Source: Arenibacter sp. P308M17
GTDB lineage: Bacteria > Bacteroidota > Bacteroidia > Flavobacteriales > Flavobacteriaceae
Assembly: GCF_003426735.1 (NCBI RefSeq)
Contig: NZ_QVON01000004.1
Location: 310,001-374,000, forward strand
Direction: 5' to 3'
DNA length: 64,000 bases
This document shows positions 47,432 through 57,018 of the stretch, in pieces (positions within the stretch are counted from its first letter, which is position 1; every line of letters begins with the position of its first letter). The notes beneath the pieces are model-generated. The model saw nothing but the letters and a program-made list of their open reading frames with translations. It did no database searches and was not told the DNA's origin. Position numbers and translations under genes: made by a program.

Positions 47432-50146
47432 CTAATCATCGGCAATATTGGGTGCCAACCATCGGGTTGCCTCTTCCAAGGGCATCCCCTTTCTCGCTGC
47501 AAAGTCGGCCACTTGGTCTTCCTTTATTTTACCTACTCCAAAATACCGGGCCTCAGGGCTGCCAAAATAATATCCACTTACACTGGCAGCAGGCCACATG
47601 GCCAAACTATCTGTCAATACTACCCCTATCTTTTCCTTCACCTCCATTAATTTCCACAAGGTCAGTTTTTCCAAGTGGTCCGGACAGGCAGGATAACCAG
47701 GTGCAGGCCTTATCCCTATATAGGATTCCTTGATCAACTCCTCATTGCTTAGCCCTTCATCTTTAGCATAACCCCAATGGTTGGTCCTTACTTCCCTATG
47801 CAGATATTCTGCGAAGGCCTCGGCAAAACGGTCTGCGAGTGCCTTGACCATTATACTGTTATAGTCGTCCAAATTTTTACGGTAACCTTCTGCCAGTTCA
47901 TCCGTACCAAAGCCGGTAGACACGCAAAAACAACCCATGTAATCCTGCAGACCACTTTCTTTGGGGGCAATAAAATCGGATAACGCAAAATTGGGTTTCC
48001 CTGCATATTTTTTAGCCTGTTGCCGCAATGTCCTAAAGATAATCTCCTCTCCATTATGGGTAAGCGCTATATCGTCATCATTAATGGTATTGGCAGGAAA
48101 CAATCCGAAAATGGCCTTTGCTTTGAACAGCTTACCGTCCAAAATCTTCTTCATCATAGCCTTGGCATCTGCAAAAAGCTCGGTTGCCTGCTTTCCCACT
48201 ATCCCATCTTCCAAAATATCCGGGTATTTGCCATGCAGTTCCCAACTTCTAAAGAAAGGGGACCAATCTATATACGGCACCAATTCCCTCAGGTCAAAAT
48301 CCTCGATCATTTGGATCCCCAAAATCTTGGGTACTGTGATTTTGGCCTTTGACCAATCCAACCGATATTTATTTTTCCTAGCTTCCCCAAGGGTCAAATA
48401 TTCCTTGTGCTTCCCCCTGCTAAGGAATTTTTGTCTAAAGTCGGCATAATCCAATTTAATGCCTTCCTTATATTTATTGGACGATTCCTTTTGTAGCAGA
48501 TCGCCCACCACTGTAACGGCCCTGGAAGCATCATTTACGTGTACTACGGCACTTTTGTACTGGGGATCTATTTTAACGGCCGTATGCGCCTTACTGGTGG
48601 TGGCACCCCCAATAAGCAGGGGAACCGTAAAGTTTTGCCGCTCCATCTCCTTGGCCAAAAAGACCATTTCATCCAAGGATGGGGTTATAAGCCCGCTCAG
48701 CCCTATAATATCCACATTTTCTTCCTTGGCAGCATTTATAATCTTCTCCGGGGGGACCATTACTCCCAAATCTACGATCTCGTAATTGTTACAGGCAAGG
48801 ACTACACTCACTATATTTTTTCCTATATCGTGTACGTCACCTTTTACGGTAGCCATGAGTATTTTTCCCGCAGACGAGCTGCTTCCTTCCGGCTGAGGAT
48901 TTTTAAGTTTCTCCTCTTCAATAAAAGGCAATAGATAAGCCACGGCCTTTTTCATGACCCGGGCCGATTTCACCACCTGGGGCAAGAACATCTTACCACT
49001 TTGAAAAAGATCCCCCACCACGTTCATTCCGGTCATTAAGTGCCCCTCTATCACTTCTATTGGCGCTTTAACACTTAGACGGGCCTCTTCAACATCCTCT
49101 ACAACATATTGATCTATCCCTTTCACCAAGGCACGGGTAATCCTATTTTGTAAGGGTTCATCCCTCCAAGAAAGGTCTATCTTATTTTCTTTCTCCTTAC
49201 CGATTACAGTTTCTGCAAAGTCCAATAATCGCTCCGTGGCATCTTCCCTTCGGTTGAGGATAACATCCTCCACATGTTCCAAAAGATCCTTGGGAATATC
49301 ATCATAGACTTCGAGCATACTGGGGTTTACAATTCCCATGTTCATTCCCGCCTTTATGGCATGATAAAGAAAGACGGAGTGCATGGCTTCCCGTACGGGA
49401 TTGTTTCCCCTAAAACTAAAGGATACATTACTTACCCCTCCACTAACACTGCAAAAAGGCAGGTTTTCCTTTACCCAGGCCGTGGCCTTTATGAAGTCGA
49501 TCGCATTTAATTTGTGCTCGTCCATTCCCGTTGCCACGGGAAATATATTTAAATCGAATATGATATCCTCTGGCGGGAATCCTACCTTATGGACCAATAT
49601 ATCATAAGAGCGTTTGGAAATTTCCAATCGCCTTTCATAATTATCGGCCTGCCCAACCTCATCAAAGGCCATAACAATAACTGCTGCCCCGTAACGCCTG
49701 ATCAATTTGGCATGCCTTATAAACTCTTCCTCCCCTTCCTTAAGGCTTATGGAATTCACCACACATTTTCCCTGTACTACCTGCAGACCTGCCTCTATTA
49801 TGTCCCATTTGGAGCTATCGATCATGATAGGGACCCGGGCAATATCCGGTTCGGCCACAATAAGGTTCAAGAACTTTACCATAACCTCCTTTCCATCAAT
49901 AAGACCATCGTCCATATTGACATCAATGATCTGCGCTCCCCCTTCTACCTGCTCTCGAGCTATATCCAGAGCCTCCTCAAACTTCTCCTCCTTTACCAGT
50001 CGGAGGAATTTTTTGGAACCCGCCACATTGGTACGCTCCCCTATATTTACAAAATTGCTTTCTGGAGTTATCACCAAAGGTTCCAAGCCGGAGAGTTTTA
50101 AAAACCGTTTTGTACTATGTTGTTCCTTATCCGTTATATTGCTCAT
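47432..50146 (-). CDS. metH: Cobalamin-dependent methionine synthase, C-terminal half (folate, B12 and activation domains)
   Basis: 904 aa from the ATG at 50146 ([20 protein letters not shown]). The in-frame start 36 nt upstream is less likely. Domain order: pterin-binding barrel (about 20-310; [16 protein letters not shown]), cobalamin cap and B12-binding Rossmann domain (about 330-570) with D437-V-H439-D-I-G (the axial histidine), then the AdoMet-dependent activation domain (about 580-904; [15 protein letters not shown]). The homocysteine-binding domain is absent here and is encoded separately at 51122-52153, so MetH is split in two, as in some other Bacteroidota. Confidence 0.97.
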   Translation of the reverse strand: MSNITDKEQHSTKRFLKLSGLEPLVITPESNFVNIGERTNVAGSKKFLRLVKEEKFEEALDIAREQVEGGAQIIDVNMDDGLIDGKEVMVKFLNLIVAEPDIARVPIMIDSSKWDIIEAGLQVVQGKCVVNSISLKEGEEEFIRHAKLIRRYGAAVIVMAFDEVGQADNYERRLEISKRSYDILVHKVGFPPEDIIFDLNIFPVATGMDEHKLNAIDFIKATAWVKENLPFCSVSGGVSNVSFSFRGNNPVREAMHSVFLYHAIKAGMNMGIVNPSMLEVYDDIPKDLLEHVEDVILNRREDATERLLDFAETVIGKEKENKIDLSWRDEPLQNRITRALVKGIDQYVVEDVEEARLSVKAPIEVIEGHLMTGMNVVGDLFQSGKMFLPQVVKSARVMKKAVAYLLPFIEEEKLKNPQPEGSSSSAGKILMATVKGDVHDIGKNIVSVVLACNNYEIVDLGVMVPPEKIINAAKEENVDIIGLSGLITPSLDEMVFLAKEMERQNFTVPLLIGGATTSKAHTAVKIDPQYKSAVVHVNDASRAVTVVGDLLQKESSNKYKEGIKLDYADFRQKFLSRGKHKEYLTLGEARKNKYRLDWSKAKITVPKILGIQMIEDFDLRELVPYIDWSPFFRSWELHGKYPDILEDGIVGKQATELFADAKAMMKKILDGKLFKAKAIFGLFPANTINDDDIALTHNGEEIIFRTLRQQAKKYAGKPNFALSDFIAPKESGLQDYMGCFCVSTGFGTDELAEGYRKNLDDYNSIMVKALADRFAEAFAEYLHREVRTNHWGYAKDEGLSNEELIKESYIGIRPAPGYPACPDHLEKLTLWKLMEVKEKIGVVLTDSLAMWPAASVSGYYFGSPEARYFGVGKIKEDQVADFAARKGMPLEEATRWLAPNIADD

Positions 50147-50190
50147 TACTTTTATATTGACCTCGACATTATAAACACCCAACCGTGTCC

Positions 50191-51132
50191 CTAAAATGGC
50201 AAATTTGTTAGTTCTACATTGCCTCCTGAGAGAATGATCCCTACCTTTTTATTTTTAAACTTTTTACCTTCTTTTAACAAGGCGGCAAAAGGCACCGCAC
50301 TGGACGGTTCTATTACCAACTTCATCCGCTCCCAAATTAATTTCATGGCGCTGATAATTTCCTCTTCCTCTACTCTAATTATTTCGGAGACCAATTCCAT
50401 GATAATGGGAAAATTAATATCCCCCAAGTTAGTTTTAAGTCCGTCCGCAATGGTATCCACCGATTTATTGTACTCTATTTTTCCACTCTTAAAAGCCCTA
50501 TAGGCGTCATCCGCTTCTTTAGGCTCCCCGCCAACAACCTTACAGTTATTTCCAAGATAATGGGCGGCCAATGCCGTACCGGCAATGAGGCCACCTCCTC
50601 CTACCGGGCCCATAATGTATTCCAGACCAGGTTGGTCCTGAAATAGTTCCAATGCCGCCGTTCCCTGCCCCACAATTACATTCAAATCATTGGAAGGGTG
50701 TAAAAAAACAGCTCCCTTTTCGGCAACAATGGATACTGCAGATCTTTCCCTAGCTTCCAAGGTAGGCTCCGTAATGATAACCAACCCTCCATAGGCCTTT
50801 ACTGCCTCAATTTTTACGGCCGGGGCGCTGGATGGCATCACTATGAAGGCATTTACTCCCAAGTTCTTGGCCGCCAAGGCCAGGGCCTGCCCAAAATTTC
50901 CTGATGAGTGGGTTACCACCCCTGCCTTTTTCTGGGCCTCACTCAATTGCAGAATGGCATTGATAGCGCCCCTCATTTTAAAAGCACCCATTTTTTGAAG
51001 GTTTTCGCATTTAAAGTAAACCTCCGCTCCGGCCAATTCATTCAACAAACGGGAGGTAAGCACCGGGGTTCTATGAACAAAGGGGGCAACCCTATTACCC
51101 GCCTCAAGAACCATTTGCCTATTAGGTATCAT
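50191..51132 (-). CDS. PLP-dependent threonine/serine dehydratase-like enzyme
   Basis: 313 aa, fold-type II. The PLP lysine is in [14 protein letters not shown], the substrate loop is [14 protein letters not shown], and the phosphate cradle is VGGGGLIAG. There is no C-terminal ACT regulatory domain, so it is the short catabolic or serine-racemase-like type, not the feedback-regulated IlvA. Its start overlaps the end of the metH N-terminal half by 11 nt and it lies 44 nt before the metH C-terminal half, so it is part of the methionine operon. Whether it makes 2-oxobutanoate/pyruvate or racemises serine is open. Confidence 0.88.
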   Translation of the reverse strand: MIPNRQMVLEAGNRVAPFVHRTPVLTSRLLNELAGAEVYFKCENLQKMGAFKMRGAINAILQLSEAQKKAGVVTHSSGNFGQALALAAKNLGVNAFIVMPSSAPAVKIEAVKAYGGLVIITEPTLEARERSAVSIVAEKGAVFLHPSNDLNVIVGQGTAALELFQDQPGLEYIMGPVGGGGLIAGTALAAHYLGNNCKVVGGEPKEADDAYRAFKSGKIEYNKSVDTIADGLKTNLGDINFPIIMELVSEIIRVEEEEIISAMKLIWERMKLVIEPSSAVPFAALLKEGKKFKNKKVGIILSGGNVELTNLPF

Positions 51133-52153
51133 GATTATGTGCTTCTAAGGTATTTAGGATTCTAGGAGGATAATCTTTAACCACATCGACCATTGCCTTT
51201 ATATGCTCGGGAGTGGTACCACAACATCCCCCAATAATATTTACCAAGCCCTTTTCTACATATTCCCTGATCTGGGCGGCCATTTCCTCCGGTGTTTCGT
51301 CATATTCCCCAAAGGCATTGGGCAATCCTGCATTGGGATGGGCAGAAACGGCATGTTCCGTTTTACTGGAGAGCACCTCCAAATGGGGTACCAACTGATT
51401 AGCTCCCAAAGCACAGTTGAATCCTACCGATAAAATGGGAATATGGCTTATGGATATCAAAAAGGCTTCAGCGGTTTGGCCGGACAAGGTTCTGCCCGAA
51501 GCATCGGTTATGGTACCGCTCACCATAATAGGAACCTCTATGTTTCGTTCTTCCTTGACCTCTTCAATGGCAAAGAGCGCCGCCTTGGCATTAAGGGTAT
51601 CAAAGATGGTCTCTACCAATAAAATATCCACTCCCCCATCCAAAAGGGCCTCCACCTGTTGTTTATAGGCTACCCGAAGTTCTTCAAAGGAAACCCCCCT
51701 AAAACCTGGATCGTTCACATCTGGGGACATACTGGCGGTTTTATTGGTAGGCCCGATGCTCCCGGCAACAAAGCGTGGTTTTTCGGGCTCTTTGGCCGTA
51801 AATTCATCGGCGACCGCCTTTGCTATTTTAGCCGACTCATAATTTAATTCGTAGACCAAATCTTCCATATGATAGTCCGCCATGGCAATGGTGGTGCCAG
51901 AAAAAGTATTGGTCTCTACAATATCTGCCCCTGCGGCAAAATACTGACGGTGTATCTCGGCAATAGCCTCTGGCTGGGTAAGGGACAATAGATCATTATT
52001 TCCCTGTAAGGGATGTTCCCAATCCTTAAACCGTTCTCCCCTAAAATCTTCCTCGTTAAACTTATACCTTTGAAGCATAGTTCCCATGGCACCGTCCAAC
52101 ACCAAAATCCTTTCCTTGAGTACGTCCTGAATATTCTTCATATTACTTTTCAT
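51122..52153 (-). CDS. Methionine synthase, homocysteine S-methyltransferase half
   Basis: 343 aa, the N-terminal homocysteine-binding barrel of MetH as a separate protein. It shows [26 protein letters not shown] sequence ([10 protein letters not shown]), and the three zinc cysteines Cys247 ([11 protein letters not shown]) and Cys310-Cys311 ([13 protein letters not shown]). The ATG at 52153 or the next one at 52141 (MKNIQD) could be used. It is the first gene of the operon under the SAM-I riboswitch and complements the metH C-terminal half at 47432-50146. Confidence 0.95.
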   Translation of the reverse strand: MKSNMKNIQDVLKERILVLDGAMGTMLQRYKFNEEDFRGERFKDWEHPLQGNNDLLSLTQPEAIAEIHRQYFAAGADIVETNTFSGTTIAMADYHMEDLVYELNYESAKIAKAVADEFTAKEPEKPRFVAGSIGPTNKTASMSPDVNDPGFRGVSFEELRVAYKQQVEALLDGGVDILLVETIFDTLNAKAALFAIEEVKEERNIEVPIMVSGTITDASGRTLSGQTAEAFLISISHIPILSVGFNCALGANQLVPHLEVLSSKTEHAVSAHPNAGLPNAFGEYDETPEEMAAQIREYVEKGLVNIIGGCCGTTPEHIKAMVDVVKDYPPRILNTLEAHNHDT

Positions 52154-52169
52154 ATGTAAATATTTATTG

Positions 52170-52253
52170 TCCGCCCGTGCCGTTACGGACGGGTTTTTTA
52201 GCGGTCATACCTGCCCGACTACATCGTTCCCGTCCGTACCGGAACGGGCGGAC
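52170..52253. repeat. GC-rich inverted repeat just upstream of the metH operon
   Basis: Two copies of a 25-nt unit, GTCCGCCCGT-(6 nt)-ACGGACGGG, in opposite orientation at 52170-52194 and 52229-52253, separated by 34 nt. Each copy is itself nearly palindromic. It is far richer in GC than its surroundings. Further GC-rich pieces follow up to about 52355: CTTGCCCGC occurs twice, a CGCCAG/CTGGCG stem lies near 52290-52316, and there is a perfect 15-nt palindrome GACCAAATTTTGGTC. The whole looks like inserted repeat material between the riboswitch and metH. Confidence 0.7.
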
Positions 52254-52521
52254 AGGCGGGTGTAATTCGCATATCTTCATTTGTGCTTGCCCGCCAGAAT
52301 GAATCTTTCGGGCTGGCGACCAAATTTTGGTCATGCTCATTTCATAAATGCTTGCCCGCTTTCGTGCAAACCAAGATACCTTCTTATAATAGCCCTAAAT
52401 ATATGGGACCACAAAATTAGAAAATTGACACCCGAAAAACAAAGGATTACAACCCCGTTATCGGTATCAAAAAAATTAATAAAATCAAGTAAGGAAAAGT
52501 TTTGGACCTGTGTCTTTCTTT

Positions 52522-52676
52522 ATGTTATCTATTCCCAAATGAAATTCTAAACAAATAGAATAAAATATAGGATTAGAACGTAGCACCTTCTTTATCCTTC
52601 CCGAAAGTTTTCGACTGGGAAAAAGGGTTGCTAAGGCTTCACCGGGTCTAGTCCCTCCACCTTTCTTGATAACGTT
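52522..52676 (-). promoter_or_regulatory. SAM-I (S-box) riboswitch of the metH-metF operon
   Basis: The minus strand carries the S-box core in order: GTTATCAAGAAAGGTGGAGG, then GACTAGACCCGGTGAAGCC, then TTAGCAACC, and AAGGTGCTA after a P3 stem (TTCCC/GGGAA). P1 closes by GTTATC with GATAAC (52524-52529). A P4-like stem TTCTA/TAGAA lies before it. P2a pairs AAGG with CCTT. It is placed between its own promoter and the methionine synthase genes, exactly as expected for SAM-sensing control. The gap to the first ATG is about 370 nt. No clear intrinsic terminator was found in it, so the off-switch mechanism is not evident. Confidence 0.93.
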
Positions 52677-52699
52677 TCAAATTGATAATGAACTAAGTG

Positions 52700-52730
52700 C
52701 AAAGTAACGCAACAGTGCCCTTAAAAGCAA
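52700..52730 (-). promoter_or_regulatory. Promoter in front of the SAM-I riboswitch
   Basis: On the minus strand TTG (52730-52728), a 20-nt spacer and TTACTTTG (52707-52700), one mismatch to TAnnTTTG. Transcription would begin around 52693, a few nucleotides before the aptamer starts. Confidence 0.55.
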
Positions 52731-52781
52731 GGAAACACTACTTTATTTTACTGATCCCAAAAATTCAGGAACAGTACGGCA

Positions 52782-52815
52782 AAATATAACCTGCCAGATT
52801 TACAGATCTGGCAGG
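52782..52815 (-). terminator. Terminator of the sulfate assimilation operon
   Basis: The arms CCTGCCAGAT (52790-52799) and ATCTGGCAGG (52806-52815) form a perfect 10-bp stem with a 6-nt loop, followed on the minus strand by TTATATTTTG. It lies 25 nt past the reductase stop codon. Confidence 0.8.
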
Positions 52816-52840
52816 CTAAAATACTGGTCTAGATCTATAG

Positions 52841-53905
52841 TTAGGCCAAAATACTTTGAACTACTTCTTTTTTGGCTTCCTTCTTACTACCATCAAATCC
52901 TTCCACCCCACCAACAGTGGTATATTTCATTACATAACGCTTTCCAGGATTGATCAATTGATAAGCACTTTGGCACATCACGGCAGCTTCATGGAACCCG
53001 GACAATATTAATTTAAGCTTACCTGGATAGGTGTTTACATCCCCAATAGCGTAAACTCCAGGAATATTGGTCTGATAATCGTAGGCATTGTTTACCTTGA
53101 TCGCATTTTTCTCTATTTCAAGTCCCCAATCGCCAATAGGTCCCAATTTTGGGGAAAGTCCAAACAAAGGAATAAAATTATCGGCTTCCACATAGGTTTC
53201 GCCCTTAGACTCATCATTGTGCTTAACTACAACGGCTTCCAGACTATCGTCTCCGTACAATTTAACCACCTCAGCTTCGGTAAATAGTTTAATTTTTCCC
53301 AGCTTGGCCAAATCGGCAGCCTTTTCCACAGAATCCAAAGCTCCCCTAAATTCATTTCTTCTATGTACCAAGGATACTTCCGCGGCCACATCGGACAGGA
53401 ATATTGCCCAATCCAGGGCAGAATCGCCACCTCCGGAAATAACCACCTTCTTGTTCCTGTATACTTCAGGGTCTTTAATGATATAGGATACGCCCTTATC
53501 CTCAAAATCCACCAAATTGGGAATCAAAGGTTTTCTAGGCTCAAAAGAGCCCAATCCGCCGGCAATGACCACTACAGGGGCATGATGTTTTGTTCCTTCA
53601 TTAGTGGTTACTACAAAGGAACCATCATCCAATTTATCCAAAGTTTCAGCTCTCTCGCCCAAAGTGAATCCGGGTTCGAAGGGCTGGATTTGCTGCATCA
53701 GGTTCTTGACCAAATCCCCTGCAAGAATTTCCGGGAACGCTGGAATATCATAAATAGGCTTCTTAGGATAAATTTCCGAACATTGTCCCCCAGGTTGGGG
53801 CAAGGCATCTATAAGATGCGTCTTCAATTTCAACAATCCCGCTTCAAAAACCGTGAACAACCCTGTTGGACCTGCTCCAATAATAAGTATATCTGTCTTT
53901 ATCAT
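52841..53905 (-). CDS. Ferredoxin:NADP reductase-like flavoprotein (thioredoxin reductase fold)
   Basis: 354 aa. The FAD-binding GxGxxG is near the N-terminus (DILIIGAGPTGLFTVFEAGL) and the NADPH-binding GGGDSALDWA (about 160-170) is followed by HRRNEFR. The CxxC redox motif of thioredoxin reductase is absent, and the C-terminal extension fits the YumC/type-2 FNR group. It is the last gene of the sulfate assimilation operon, where it probably regenerates reduced ferredoxin for the sulfite reductase; that link is inferred from context. Confidence 0.88.
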   Translation of the reverse strand: MIKTDILIIGAGPTGLFTVFEAGLLKLKTHLIDALPQPGGQCSEIYPKKPIYDIPAFPEILAGDLVKNLMQQIQPFEPGFTLGERAETLDKLDDGSFVVTTNEGTKHHAPVVVIAGGLGSFEPRKPLIPNLVDFEDKGVSYIIKDPEVYRNKKVVISGGGDSALDWAIFLSDVAAEVSLVHRRNEFRGALDSVEKAADLAKLGKIKLFTEAEVVKLYGDDSLEAVVVKHNDESKGETYVEADNFIPLFGLSPKLGPIGDWGLEIEKNAIKVNNAYDYQTNIPGVYAIGDVNTYPGKLKLILSGFHEAAVMCQSAYQLINPGKRYVMKYTTVGGVEGFDGSKKEAKKEVVQSILA

Positions 53906-53980
53906 TCTACTTAGATTAATTCCTAATTATATAAATACCTCTGTCTCCCAACCTATTTTAAATAGGTTTCTTTTATTTAT

Positions 53981-54814
53981 TTATAATTCCTCTGGATGTT
54001 CCTGAAATGCCTGGGCATAATTCAATACGGCAGATCTGTGATTTACAACTTCCCCAACAACAATAATGGCCGGATTGCTCAATTGATACTGTTCCACTAT
54101 TTGCTCTATGTTACCTATGGTACCGATACCCACCTTTTCATCTTCGCGAGTACCGTTTTGAATAATCGCAATAGGCATATCAACCTTATCCTCCTGTTTA
54201 AACAGCTCAACGATTTCCGCAAGTTTCCCCATTCCCATCAAAATAACTATGGTAGCATGGGATTTAGCCGCCAAGGCCACATCTGCGGACAGCTTGTGAT
54301 TTTTGGTAGTCCCCGTGATTACCCAAAAACTTTCGGCCGCACCCCTTTTGGTAACGGGAATGTTTTGGGAAGCGGGTACGGCTACCGAGGAAGAAATTCC
54401 AGGCACCATGGCCACTTTTACACCTTTACTGGCCGCATATTCCATTTCTTCCGCCCCTCTACCAAAGACAAAAGGATCCCCACCTTTCAACCTCACCACA
54501 TGTCCATGGGTTTTGGCCCTATCAACAATAAGATCGTTTATCTGTTCCTGTTGATAGGCATAGCAGCCTTTTCTCTTTCCTACAAAAATATGTTCGGCAT
54601 TTGGAGCATACCCCAATAAGGCTACGTCCACAAGGGCATCGTACAATACCACGTTTGCCGCCTGCAAGGCCTTAATAGCCTTAAGCGTTATCAACTCCAC
54701 ATCGCCAGGTCCAGCTCCCACAACGGTCAACCTGCCCAGGTCCGTGGCTTCCCGATCGGAATCGGGAAATACCACTTTGGCGTCAACGTGAACATTATTT
54801 ACCCTATTAATCAT
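53981..54814 (-). CDS. cobA: Uroporphyrinogen-III C-methyltransferase (siroheme synthesis)
   Basis: 277 aa. It shows the SUMT signature VVGAGPGDVELITLKAIKAL near the start, VVRLKGGDPFVFGRGAEEME and the VPGISSSVAVPASQNIPVTK region. It methylates uroporphyrinogen III twice with SAM to give precorrin-2, the siroheme precursor. About 28 residues precede the domain. The dehydrogenase/ferrochelatase (the SirC/SirB or CysG N-terminal part) is not fused and not in the window. It follows the sulfite reductase gene by 2 nt. Confidence 0.95.
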   Translation of the reverse strand: MINRVNNVHVDAKVVFPDSDREATDLGRLTVVGAGPGDVELITLKAIKALQAANVVLYDALVDVALLGYAPNAEHIFVGKRKGCYAYQQEQINDLIVDRAKTHGHVVRLKGGDPFVFGRGAEEMEYAASKGVKVAMVPGISSSVAVPASQNIPVTKRGAAESFWVITGTTKNHKLSADVALAAKSHATIVILMGMGKLAEIVELFKQEDKVDMPIAIIQNGTREDEKVGIGTIGNIEQIVEQYQLSNPAIIVVGEVVNHRSAVLNYAQAFQEHPEEL

Positions 54815-54816
54815 GG

Positions 54817-56907
54817 TTATACGTTTGTCAATTCCAATTTTCTGTAAGCTTCCACATTCAACAAAAACTTCTCGGCATCCTGTAAATACGATTTTGCAAA
54901 GGCTTCAGTTGGTTCGTTCCGCTTTAATTGAAGTACCATTTTTTCAAAGCTCTGATCCAAATTAAATTTACCTGAGGCTACAAACAGCTCATCAAAATCC
55001 TTTATGATACTGATATGGGTATTTACCTTGGTATTTTCGGCAGTCAATAAAGCCTTGGCCGTATTTACCATTGATGAATAGGAATGATAGATACTGGCTG
55101 CCCATTTGCCCTCTTCCAAATTCAGTTTTGCCGTTTCTATCTTTTCCTCACTGTCAAACAACAAAGTGGCGATTAAATCGATTACCACTCCGGCACATTC
55201 CCCAACACCAATGGCCTGCTCGTATTTTTCCGAGGCACCCCAATCAATAAAATCGGATGCCGCTAGGTTATCCACATCGGACAGAGGCTTTAGAAAATCA
55301 TAAAAATACATTTGGCCCTTTTCTTCATAATAATCCACAAACGACTTACCATTACCATTGGCATCGTAATCATCTAAAATAGACCTAAGTGCCTCGGGTC
55401 CTCTTTTACTGGGTATCTTAATTACTTTATCCGCAAAGCGTCCGTTTCCATTTCCAAAATTACCACCTCCCAAAAGCACCTGAAGTGCTGGGGCTACCAA
55501 TTTATCCTTTGTTCTAACGGACATTCCCTGAAAGCCAATATTGGCCATATTGTGCTGCCCGCAGGCATTCATACATCCGCTTATTTTTATGACCACATCC
55601 GGGTTATCCATATAATGCGGGTATTCTGCCTTGATTACCCTTTCCAATTCATCTGCAATTCCTGTACTACTGGCAATCCCTAAATTACAGGTATCCGTAC
55701 CAGGACAGGCGGTAATGTCCAATGCCTTATTATACCCCACTTCGGCAAATCCCAATTTTTCCAATTCTTGATAAAAGAAGGGAACCAAGGATTCCTTAAC
55801 GTAGGGAATCAATATATTTTGACGTAAGCTCAATCTAATTTCACCGGCAGCATATTTTTCTACCAGATCGGCTAATTGTCTGGCCTTATCTATATAAAAA
55901 TCCCCTAATAATACTTTTATCCCAATGGCAACATATCCCTGTTGTTTTTGAGGCACCAGGTTGGTGGATTTCCATTTCTCGAAGGCCTTTTGGTCTGTAA
56001 TATTAACTTCCTGAGCATTATTTTCGGCAATATTTACCTTTGGATAGGCATCGGCATCTATTGGATACGCTTGGAAAGGTATTGCCAATTGCTCTTCTTC
56101 CAACAATTGTTTAAATCCGTCCAGGCCAATGTCCTTTAACAAGAATTTCATCCTTGCCTTTGCCCTACTTTTCCTTTCTCCAAATCGGTCAAAAACACGA
56201 ACTACCCCCTCCATTAACGGAATAATCCTGTCCGCAGCTAGAAAGGGATAAATTAGGTCGGCATGTCTGGGTTGTGATCCCAATCCACCGCCCAAAAGAA
56301 CCTTAAATCCCCTAACTCCATTTTCTATTTTGGCTATAAACCCAAGATCGTGCATATAGGAAAGACCGGTATCCTCATCGGATGACGAAAAGGAAACTTT
56401 AAACTTCCTGCCCATCTCCTGACTTATAGGGTTTCTTAAAAAGTATTGGAAAAGTGCATGGGCATATGGGGAAACATCAAAAGGCTCGTTCACATCTATT
56501 CCTGCAGTTTCACTTGCCGTTACGTTACGCACCGTATTTCCACATGCTTCCCTAATGGTAATATCGTCCTGTTCCAATTGGGCCCATAATTCCGGTGTAC
56601 GGTTAATGTCCACATAATGGATCTGTATATCCTGACGGGTAGTAATATGGAGTCGGCCCGTAGAGTATTCCTCGGAAACGTCACATATCCTTCTCAACTG
56701 CTGCGAACTCACTTTTCCATAGGGCAATTTGATACGGATCATTTGGACCCCGGGTTGTCTCTGTCCATAAATTCCTCTTGCCAATCTTAGGCTACGAAAT
56801 TTTTCCTCATCCAAACTACCTCCTTGAAATTCACGGATCTTAGCTTCCAATGCTATGATGTCCTGTTCTACAATCGGGTTTTCCACTTCTGTTCTAAAAG
56901 ACCGCAT
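54817..56907 (-). CDS. Ferredoxin-dependent sulfite reductase fused to a C-terminal HEPN-like domain
   Basis: 696 aa. Residues 1 to about 520 are the nitrite/sulfite reductase core with two half-repeats: RQPGVQMIRIKLPYGKVSSQ and STGRLHITTRQDIQIHYVDI in the first. The siroheme/[4Fe-4S] ligands are C401-P-G-T-D-T-C407 and C445-M-N-A-C449. Residues about 565-690 form an extra helical domain resembling HEPN proteins (KLNLEEGKWAASIYHSYSSM followed by VNTAKALLTAENTKVNTH). The Arg-x4-His motif of HEPN nucleases is not seen. The reductase converts sulfite to sulfide; the role of the extra domain is unknown. The operon context favours sulfite over nitrite. Confidence 0.9.
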   Translation of the reverse strand: MRSFRTEVENPIVEQDIIALEAKIREFQGGSLDEEKFRSLRLARGIYGQRQPGVQMIRIKLPYGKVSSQQLRRICDVSEEYSTGRLHITTRQDIQIHYVDINRTPELWAQLEQDDITIREACGNTVRNVTASETAGIDVNEPFDVSPYAHALFQYFLRNPISQEMGRKFKVSFSSSDEDTGLSYMHDLGFIAKIENGVRGFKVLLGGGLGSQPRHADLIYPFLAADRIIPLMEGVVRVFDRFGERKSRAKARMKFLLKDIGLDGFKQLLEEEQLAIPFQAYPIDADAYPKVNIAENNAQEVNITDQKAFEKWKSTNLVPQKQQGYVAIGIKVLLGDFYIDKARQLADLVEKYAAGEIRLSLRQNILIPYVKESLVPFFYQELEKLGFAEVGYNKALDITACPGTDTCNLGIASSTGIADELERVIKAEYPHYMDNPDVVIKISGCMNACGQHNMANIGFQGMSVRTKDKLVAPALQVLLGGGNFGNGNGRFADKVIKIPSKRGPEALRSILDDYDANGNGKSFVDYYEEKGQMYFYDFLKPLSDVDNLAASDFIDWGASEKYEQAIGVGECAGVVIDLIATLLFDSEEKIETAKLNLEEGKWAASIYHSYSSMVNTAKALLTAENTKVNTHISIIKDFDELFVASGKFNLDQSFEKMVLQLKRNEPTEAFAKSYLQDAEKFLLNVEAYRKLELTNV

Positions 56908-57018
56908 GCTACTTATATTTTATTATTCAAAATGATTTTTAATTTTCCTATAGCTTTATCCCATAGGAGTAATAGGTTAAACTGGCAACAACTCCGACCC
57001 TTAGGGACGGAAGGCGGG

